DNA of 64,000 nucleotides from Protula sp. h YS-2021 (taxonomy: Eukaryota > Annelida > Polychaeta > Sabellida > Serpulidae). Positions 11,540 through 21,600 of the stretch are shown piece after piece (the first letter of the stretch is position 1; the number at the start of each line of letters is the position of its first letter). The translations under genes and the position numbers were made by a program. The DNA lies in NCBI GenBank assembly GCA_949752745.1, contig OX457026.1, forward strand, positions 69,868,591 through 69,932,590, written 5' to 3'. A model generated the notes under the pieces. That model did not search any database and was not told where the DNA came from. It saw nothing but the letters and a program-made list of their open reading frames with translations.

Positions 11540-12607
11540 TCAAAGAGCTGCAACATTATTTTTGGAGGAATTGAGCGCATTATTATTATTTAAAATATTA
11601 TTTTCAAAAACCAAAGAATCAAGTACATTGTTGTGACTCGTGTTAGTGATAGAGGAGTTGAGTGAGTTATTATTCATGCTATTCTCTATAATATTACATT
11701 TGTCTATCCCCTCTAATTCATCGTCAATCATCCGTATGGGACCTTCTCTTGCTTCTGACTTTCGTACAACTGAGGCTAAAACAACACCGCTCTCTGTAAG
11801 AGTCGAATTAGATTCAATTACTGGCAGAGCAGATCTGTACTCCCATGGTCTTCTCTCACTTCCGATATGCTCGATTCTGTCCAAGGTGATACAGCTTGAA
11901 TGCTTGGAGTTCTTTCTGAATGTTCCTTGTATGATTACTGTAGATGGCGGGGGATCTCGGTGCACAATTTGTTCTCTAGTTCTGGCATGCAGATAGAATA
12001 AGGCAAAGTTATTCGATATGACTGGAATAGTCAAGGCTACCAAAATAACTCCGCAGATAGCACAAAGCATTCCTATGGCGCATCCCATTGCAGATTCCGG
12101 AAATACGTCACCGTAACCAACAGTTGTCATGGTGATAATACTCCACCAAAATCCCACTGGGATGGTATTGAATTTAACAGGACCTGTAGAGGTTGAAAAA
12201 GGGTCTGGTCCTTCTGCATAGAAAATCATAGTTGAAAATATCAACATCCCGATAAACAGAAAAATGGACAACATGAGAAGTTCTTGGTAACTCGCTTTAA
12301 TGGCGTGTACTAAAATCTTCAAGGCTTTGTAATGTTTTAAAATGTGAAAGATACGAAAAATACGTATAATTCTCAATATGAAGATTGTTTCGACAAAAAC
12401 CCGGTTGGTACCCAAGCAGCTGTAGCCATTGGTCAGCTCGAGAAAGTTCTGAACATACAGAGGAAGCAGGGCTAAAATATCAATGATGTTCATGAGGCTG
12501 GTGAAGAATTTCCGCTTGTTGGGAGAAAAGGCTACTCGCACAGTGAGCTCAACACTGAAGAACGCGGTGCAGACGTAATCCAAAATCTTCAAGAATCTGT
12601 GAGGCAT
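11540..12607 (-). CDS. Kv channel exon 5 (S2-S6 and C-terminal tail)
   Basis: An acceptor AG directly precedes the ATG at 12607; it is an internal methionine codon, not a start. Residues 222-576: S2, S3, S4 ([16 protein letters not shown]), S4-S5 linker, S5, pore with [10 protein letters not shown]6 ([22 protein letters not shown]). The tail has a run rich in Asn and Ser (about residues 528-571) and no recognisable PDZ ligand. A single long exon for S2-S6 is common in Kv genes. Confidence 0.95.
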   Translation of the reverse strand: MPHRFLKILDYVCTAFFSVELTVRVAFSPNKRKFFTSLMNIIDILALLPLYVQNFLELTNGYSCLGTNRVFVETIFILRIIRIFRIFHILKHYKALKILVHAIKASYQELLMLSIFLFIGMLIFSTMIFYAEGPDPFSTSTGPVKFNTIPVGFWWSIITMTTVGYGDVFPESAMGCAIGMLCAICGVILVALTIPVISNNFALFYLHARTREQIVHRDPPPSTVIIQGTFRKNSKHSSCITLDRIEHIGSERRPWEYRSALPVIESNSTLTESGVVLASVVRKSEAREGPIRMIDDELEGIDKCNIIENSMNNNSLNSSITNTSHNNVLDSLVFENNILNNNNALNSSKNNVAAL

Positions 12608-15600
12608 CTAAACACAGTGAACTCTGGTATTATTTTTATGGAAGATATAAAGCGCATAATATTTGTGATAATCAGTAAAAAGAATATTGAATTAAGAGGT
12701 TAGTTTGGGGAAGAACAGTTAAATCTTTTATGGGCAAATAAACACTTAAAAACATGAGCAAAAACTTGCCGGTAATTCAATAGTTTCTGCTGGCGAGTCA
12801 GGTCCGCACTGTCGCGTGACGTTTGTAGGCTGACTGAGGTCCGGTAAGGTTTCTATACAAAAGCCCGTGATGGAGGCTACGATGAACAGGAATGAGGTTA
12901 CCGCATATGCCTATGGAAAACAAAACAAGTGGTCAGGCATGGGGCTTATCCCGTGATAAGTTTACCCTAAGAAATAACATGAAAAGATAAAGGCACTGCG
13001 TTTGGCTTAATATGCTGAGGCAGCCCTAAAACGCCGACGTTCTTTTCGAATATTTGCCTCCCATTATTGTGAAATTGTAAGAGAGTCAACATTTTATATT
13101 TTAAGAACATCATGGACCTGTATATTACAGTGGTTTGCAAGAAAAAAGAAAAGAAAAAAAGAAGAAATACACGAGAAATGACTAGTTTATGAAGGTCATT
13201 TTTTTTTTGCCTGATAACACCAAACGTCATAATATTTTACTACGTCCTCTATTGTTGCTAAGAAGTAACTTGTCGTCTTGGAAACATGAAACGACGTCGC
13301 AATAGTTAAATTAATAATAAAACGCCACCATAAACAAAAACAACTTACAAGGGCGAGATTAGATGATCCAGGATAGTCCAGAATCATCCAGATCTTTGCT
13401 TGCTTAAGCTTCCATCCGGTTTTAGATTTGAGGGATTCATATTCGATCACTTCCTGCTTCTCGCTCTCATTGAAATCCGCCAATGTTTTCTGTGTATCGA
13501 TATACTAAAAAAGAAATTGTGCTAAAGTGAGCTTCACACAGCCTGGACCCAATCCAGTTATTCAATCAGCACAAAATCTAAAAGCGTGGTTTCCTTATAG
13601 AGGGTACTTAATAATTTTTAACAGCTAGACTTGTCTAAGACACTCAGCAGGAATAGTAAACTTCCAACAAATAGAAAGGAGTTTGGTCGCACCTCTTTGA
13701 TTGGATTAGTAACACGGCTCCGGTGGAGTGGTGGTGGGGGGGGGGGGGGTGGGGGGAGGTGATGGAGACACGTTGAAATTGGTTGCCATGCGTGTTCCTG
13801 ACTGTTCAATACTACCCTCAATGTGGAGTGGTAATTTTGAATACCTTATTTTAAAAAGTGCTGTTCCAAAAGAATCACTTGCGTGGAAAACACGGAGTAC
13901 TGAATGCTGATAACTCCCCTTTTACTTCGCAAAAGCTTTGAATTCGCTTATCTCCACTTTTAGATGGGTTCCCTTTCTATTTTAACCATTCACGCAAATA
14001 AAAACAAACTTTTTTTGTGCCTACAGAATAGCCATCCATCCATCAACCAATCAAAATGAGGGAATCCTCTGGTATTTCGTCATGATTGACAACGGGCATT
14101 CCCTTTAAGCGTGTGTTTGAAAACACACGCCATTCTGTGTGCTGTACGAAATTTTCGTTGGGGAGCTAGTGGAAAGGTGCGGATTTGCTTTTTGTTTAGT
14201 TTACCTAATTTAATTAAGGACTACTTTATCATTCTCTGGAAGTTGGATAAATTTGGTTCAGTTTCGAGGCAAATGCAGCACTTGTAACTTCGGTCCGGCA
14301 GAACTTGAGTTTGCACGAAGCGGTGACATGTCGATAATCCCGAGAAGTGTGCCTCTTTTTCTCCACCAGAAACTGCAAGATCGAGTAGCTACACCCACTG
14401 GTTCGAGCACACACCCTCAGGAGTTGTTTCGAGTCTTTGCAGTCCGCATTGCCTGCTCAGACTCCAAGCTTTTACGGCTTACCGTGCCATAGCTGAAATG
14501 CATGCCGGTTTTCGCTAAAGCTTGCACTCCAAACAGGACTTGCTCCTCTTGTGTCTGCAAGCTCTGCAAGATAGAATTTTGTCTGGGCGAAAAAAGCTGT
14601 TTTGAGACGTTTTTTGGGCTTGTGGCACCCTTGGAACCGCACGGCTGTTAGGGGTCTCAAAACAAGCACAGTCCCTCCTTAGGCCCCTTTTGGGGACCAT
14701 AGCAACGGCCCACGTGACCACAGGGACCGTAATCCCACGTACTTCCAGACTGGTGATTACGGGCTTACGGGACGTCCCATGCCTCTGCATAGGATCATGT
14801 CCCCATGGGACGCACGGGAACATGGGACTTTGGGTCTCATGGGAACATGGATCCGTAGGGTACCATGGGACTATGAGTTCACGGTCCCATAGGGGCACAG
14901 GATCCTTATGGGAACATGGTCTCATATGGAAGCATGGGACTGTGGGACCTATGGGAACATGCGTCCGTAGGGGTACATGTTCCAGAAATACGAGTTTTTC
15001 GCCTTTATTCATCTTAATCATCAACATTGCGATTATTTTAGATGATGTAATTCAGTTTAAAGTACTGTATATCACTGAGAGCGATAGCCTAAGCGTTATT
15101 TTTAGCTGTTGCCTTGTGTTTTCTGATGCAGTTTCTTATGGTCTCTTCGTTCTGCTTACTTTTCAGACATGACAGAGGCCACCCTACGGTCAAACAAGAA
15201 GGAATTGCCGTGTTCACAAACGCCTACCTTGCTCACTCATCATTCAGTGTGTGATCGCTGCAGAAGAGATCGGGGCCTGGCATTGTGTGTGAAGGCGAAT
15301 ACCTGCCCTGAGTGTGAACAGTTAACCCACAGAGAGTGGCGTGCAATTTACAGGAACAGGGCAAAGAACGACCGTAGAAGGAGCAGACGCAAATCCCCCT
15401 CCCTTTTCTTTGCACCGGACTACACCTCCAGCACAATGGAAAAGGCGAGTTCAGTAATTCTTCAGCAGGTGTCGACGCCCATCCGTTTGGATACGAACGC
15501 ACGGCTTTACGTAACGCCTGGTCCGCTGACCGACAGGACTCTGGGAAGGAAGGGTCAGGTTCGGAGAAAAAGCTTTACCCTGCGGAAGGGCAAGTAACTG

Positions 15601-18600
15601 TTGTACATACCGCTACGCGATCCGCCTTCACGTCTACCCCGGATCAACTGGGCATACCAGCACCAGAGGATTTGTTCCCCCAGCCAGACCCGCTAATTTT
15701 GCCCCCCTCCACGGGTGACTCAGTGAACTTGTCGGCGATACTGGCTTTACAGACACAACTTCAACGCCAGATCCAAGACTTGCAAAGCTCAATTAAAGAG
15801 CAAGAGGCAAAATTGACCCCAGCAGAAAGCTTGCACCGTCGGCCACAGTTTCTCGACCGCCACCGGAACCACTTCCTCTAGCGTCCACTTCCCACGACCC
15901 CCCCCCCCCCGCCATGGTTCCGGTCCTGGACCGGAGACGGAAGACCCCAGTGAGGAGGATTCTTCAGGTATTCCGCCGTCGGGGCAGGTTTCCAATTTGG
16001 TGGAAGAAGAGGATGGCGACCTACTTCAAGCTCACACCTCCCCCATAACATCTATTCCCTGTAATAGGGAGAGAGAGATCTACACGCCCTCGGGGGAGTT
16101 ACTCACCCAACACCCCACGAACACTCTGCAGCAGGGCGAAGAACAGCGGGAAGAGGAAGAGTCCGAAGAGGAAGAGACCGGAGATGTGCCCCAAGAGCCC
16201 TCAGCACCGGCTCACTTCCGCTTACCCCTACGGGAGATGGACTCCGTACGCTCCCCAGGTCGTGGTCAGCGTCTATGGTACGACCCAGCAGCAACAGGCC
16301 GTCGCCCGATCAGGACCCTGTCTCCGCCCGATCTCTCATCGCCGGGGAAGAGGGAACACCCTCCGTGACGTCATCGTTCCTAGCTCCAGAAGACGTCCCG
16401 TGTAGAGATGCCAAACAGAAAATAGCCCGCCTCGCTAGCGTTACCTGTGGCACCCCGTGTCTGGAAAGGGATGAGCCCCGATTCGAATGACATCCCAGAC
16501 GTCACTGCCCCATCACGACTCATTCGTTGCCTTATCCATCGCGAACGCAGTGATAGTACGGTCAAACGAGTTTAAAAAGATGGATGCCAGTGAGGCCGCA
16601 CGTTATCGCGATTTCATGCCTCAAAGCACTGCTCCGTGCGTCCAGATCCATACCGCACCTCGAACGACCAGATTCCGATGGAGGCACTGGATCAGCCAAC
16701 CAAGAGAACAGTGTGGATGCCATCAGTTCGTGCGGATTCAGACATTCCATTAGTAGAAAAAGACGCCAAGAACATTGAGTCGTCGGCCCGTCAGGTTTTA
16801 AACATGTCCTTTCAGGACCACACTCTAAAAGCACTACGGGCGAGATGGAACAACCTGCGACTCAGTGACCCACTCTAAGCTTTTAGAATGCCTGTCTCTG
16901 GCCACCCGTGACGTCGTGAAAATCTCTACCTTCTCGATGACATCAATGGTATTCTTAAGACGGGACGCCTTCCTCCAGCACTGCTGGTCAAGCGTCAAGG
17001 GACTTCGCGACTTAAAACACACCCCCATCCTGGATGAGAAAGAACTGTTACCCCCAGCAGAGGTGGAGAGAGTAAACCAGGAAAGTCGATCTTTGTCGCA
17101 AGACTTCGCTGCTTAAATGTCAAGGATGTCGCGGGCCTCGTTCCGCCAACCAGCAAAGTGCAAGAAGCAACGACAGTCCTCTGCGGATCATTCTCGGCCC
17201 AGCTCCCAGGTGCAGTAGCCGCCGCCGAAGCGGCCCAAACATTCGGGAGACAACAAACCGGACGGATAGCATACCCAACAGCACAGGTAGCAGCTAACCA
17301 AAGTACCGCTCAGAGACGAGGGACTCGTCTCTTGGCGATACTTTTTCTGGCTTTAACTATCTGAAGGAACTACTGTCCTGCAACACATCCTTGCCCGTAG
17401 GCGGAAGGCTAGGCAAGTTCTGGCAAGCTTGGGCAGAGTTAGGGGCTTCCCGGAGAGTAGTCCGGAGGCTCAGGAACGGCTACCCCCTCCCCTTCAAGAA
17501 GGGCCCGAGGGGACTCAAGCCAACCATTGAGAGGCAACCTGGCCACCGCTTATCAGCAGGTATCAGAAAAAGAAAGCCCTGAAAGAAATGCTAAAAGACT
17601 TACAAGCAAAACAGGTTATAGAGGAAATACCAGAAAACCAAGTAGGCTTCTTCAGCCGAGTCTTTCTGGTACCCAAAAAATCAGGGGGGTGGCGGCTGGT
17701 GATCGATCTATCGTCCCTCAATCAATCCCTGCAAATAACCTCCTTCTAGATGGACACGGCACAGGTTATAAAAGTAATGTTACGGGAAGGGATGTGGGGC
17801 ACATCGATAGATCTATCCGACGCCTGCCTATATGTCCCCCTACACCACTCGGCCAGGAAGTACCTATGTTTCCAAATAAATCGAAAGCGTTTTTGGTTTC
17901 TGGCACTCCCTTTCGGCCTCTCATCAGCCCCGTACGTGTTTTCAAAGATCATGCGGATCCTGAAAGCATGGGCACGTCTCCAGGGAGTGCTAGTGTTCCA
18001 ATATTTAGACGATTGGTTCCTAGCACATACCCAACGGGACATAGCCTATCACCAAACAACCCAGCTGGTCAAAAAGGCATACAGGTAGGTCTTGTGGTAA
18101 ATCTGGTCAAATCAGAATTGACCCCAAAACAAGACATTATTTTCTTGGGAGAACGATGGGACCTCCCCACAACAGACAGGCAGCAGAGAATTTCTCGGTC
18201 TATCCAGAACATTTCTGCCAACCGAAAGGTAAGGGTACAGGCTACGGAATCACTACTAGGTCTATTAGTAGCAACCGAGAAGACGGTTCCGTTAGGCCGC
18301 TTACATTACAGACAATTCCAAGCACAGGTAAGACAAGCCCCAAGTGTCCCTTTCCGCTCTCTCCCTTCTCCAGTGGTGGTGCGACCCGGTTACCATGAAC
18401 GAAGGGGTCCCCTTTCATTCCCCTCCCCGGATACAGAGCCCCAAACGGACGCTTCCAGGGAAAGGTGGGGAATTCACTGTCAGGGTCAGATGTGGAGGGG
18501 AAAATGGCCAACAACGTTTTGCAGATACCATATCAACTGGCTGCAACTCCGAGTGGTAGGGATAGCTCTGAACAAGCTCTCGAAGCATCTCGGGGGCAAG

Positions 18601-21600
18601 AGTGTCAGAGTTCTTCTGGACAACTCTACAGCAGTAGCGTATCTGAACAAAAAGGTGGAACCAAATCTCCTCAACTGTCGGCCCTGACTTCTCACATCCT
18701 TGTTCTGGCACGGGAATGCAAAATCTCCATCGTAGCGCGTCACCTGTCAGGGAACTAAAACGTGCTGGCCGATTTAGTGTCCAGGGCGGGTCAAGTCATC
18801 CACACAGAGTGGTGCCTAGCCCAGTCATCCTTCCGTTGGGTGACACGGGAATCCCCATGGGGTCCCCCGACGTTAGATCTATTCGCCAATGCCTTGACAA
18901 CTCAGCTACCCAGGTCCGTCTCCCCATGCCCGGATCAAGCAATCCGGGCAGTCGATACATTAAATTGCCAATGGTTTCTGCAGGAAGTACTCTATGCCTT
19001 CCCTCAATTCTGCTACAGGTGTTGCAAAGAATATTAGAACTGAGACCCCCAGCTCTGTTACTAATAGCCCCGTTGTCCCCAGAGGCTCCGTTGTTTACCC
19101 TGCTCCTGCGGTGCAAGATGGTCAAGTCCATCCCGATACCTTGTCACAGGGAACTATTATCCCAACCCCATTGGCGACACTTCCACCCGTCCCCACAGCT
19201 AATGAACCTACACCTGTGGTGCCTAACCAATCCTTCCTAGAGAAAAAAGGTTTTTCCAAGCAGGTAGTGGAAAAGATGGTAAACAACCATAAGCAATCCA
19301 CAGCGAAGGTTTATAGGTCGCAGTGGAACAAGTTTTCCTCTTGGTGCGCTACCTCTAAGCTAGACCCCTTTCAAGCGACACCAGCAGTGGTAGCAGATTT
19401 TTTGGACCATCTTTTCACGGAAGTTCAACTGAAGGTAGGGTCGATAGAAGGTTATCGAGACGCCATTGGTTCTAGACTTAAGGCATCTACTGGCTATGTC
19501 CCGGGTGAGGATACGGCCTTGTCACAGTTAATCAGACATTTCAAGGTACATTCCCCTCCCCTACAGTCCAATGTGGCCCAATGGGATCTGTCACTGGTAT
19601 TACGTTATTTGCAGTGCCCAGAGAGTTTCGCGGAACAAAACATTTCAGCAAAAGACGCCACGGTAAGATTCACTTTTCTGTTAGCCTTAGCGTCCGGTAA
19701 GAGGAGAGGCGAAATCCATGCGTTGGACAAGGAGATAATAAAGGAAAATGGGGAGTGGAATAGAGTGTTCCTTACTCCCAGAGTCGGTTTCATGGGTAAG
19801 ACACATATTGTTTCCCAAGGCCGGGGCACCTTCGACCATACTGCGCTCCCGGCCTTTCAAGGGGAACAATTGACTGAGGATCGCGTTTCTTTGTGCCCGG
19901 TCAAAGCACTACGTCAATATCTTTTGATTTCAGAAACTTATCGCTCAGAAAATCAAAAAGCCCTCATTATCTCTTTCATGCCGAAATTTAACAAAGACCT
20001 TTCTAAACAGACCATCTCAAACTATATTAAAAAGGTCATTTTGGCAGCTTATGAACGGGCACAGGCCGATAGGGACCTACAAAACGGATGTAAAGTTAAA
20101 GCCATCATGTCCGCCAGATAGCAAATTCCCTCAGAGCTCTCCGTAATGTGTCTTTGGTAGATATACTTAAAACGGGTTGTTGGTCCTCTCCCAACTCATT
20201 CGTTAAGTATTACCTTAAAGATTTTTCGCAGAACGAGTTGTCGGGTCTTTACTCGTTAGGCCCCTTCATTGCTGCGGAAACCATCATTAAGAAGCCCTCT
20301 ACTCTGATTTCAGGCAACCCGCTCCAAAACTGAAAGGCAAAGGCAAGCAGAAAGGGGGATTTGCCAAGGGACACAACAACGGATTCAAGGGCAAGAAACA
20401 GTGACATTTCCAGACTTTGTTGTCGTACCTTGAGTACCGTTAAGCAAGTGTTTTTAAATCACCACGGAACGGATATTTTCACTTGCATGGACGTTAGTTT
20501 TAAGCTCAAGCATGTTTTCAGTTTAAATGTATTTTATCTTGTGCAGGCAGGGTCACCATGGTCCTAATACCCGGCTACCTGCCATCGTCCTCTTTTCGGA
20601 CCTTAGGGTCAGAAAAAGGGGGGGGCGTACACGGTACCTACTGTTCCCGTAGTCCCGTACCACCTCCGGCAACTAGGAGATCGGTCCATGATGACCATGC
20701 CCACCGTGCCCACGGGCCCGTAATTGGCCCAAGACACGGGAATTCATATTGCAGTGAAAGTTTTTCACTTTTTAAGTTTAAATTCTATCAGTATTAGAAT
20801 CTAAAAGATTATCTAGTCGTATTTTGTAGGTTTTGCGGGAAAAACCTTCAATTTATATTGTGTTCTTTGCATCAGGCACTTGAATCTTGTCAGTTGCCTT
20901 AGTCTAACGTCAGTACAGCATGTTATCTGATTGTGAATACTGCAGGCGCAATCCCTAGCAGTATTAGGTTTATTTTGCGTAGATCTCGGAGATTTACGAT
21001 CGTTTTGTCAAAATATCGACGGTTTGAAATTTTTTTTGGCAACCTCGATGTTGAGAGTGTGAGGTTGGGACCCATCCAGTGGGCGGAAGGAGCGGGATGG
21101 CAATAACCACTCTGTAATTGGCGAACTTGATTTACATGTGTCAGACCTTGACATTATGTTCCCATGTGGGCGTATCCCACAGTGTTTGTTATGGGACTGG
21201 GAGTGTTCCCCCATCCCAGGCTTTTTGGAAAACATTAAAAGAAGTGGAACGTAGTTAGCATTTTATTCAGTCTTCAACTACAGTTCAACTTTACATCTTC
21301 CGATGAGCTTTTACGTATCTAGTACAATTCGCAACCTTTTTTGTGAAGCAGTACAGAATGGCAGGCTCCCCTGCTCCGGACTCAAGTCCCATCTAAAAGT
21401 GGAGATAAGCGAATTCAAAGCTTTTGCGAAGTAAAACTAACGTTTTATTTCGTAAAACTTGCTTTTACGAGTAAAAGCGCAATTCGCGTTCTCCACTTTT
21501 AGCCTACTCTCCCACCCATCCACCCTCAACTAGCCTGGGTGCGTTATTCAACCACCGAGTGGGGCTTAAAGGGAATGCCCGTTGTCAATCATGACAAAAT

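Noticed and set aside
11640..11996. 118-codon plus-strand frame opposite Kv exon 5
   Set aside because: Shadow of the channel exon.
14515..15172. 160-170-codon frames on both strands in the DIRS leader
   Set aside because: Produced by the CATGGGA word array; no domain, and not conserved as a frame in the second copy.
17746..18042. 98-codon minus-strand frame opposite the DIRS RT
   Set aside because: Shadow of the RT-coding strand.
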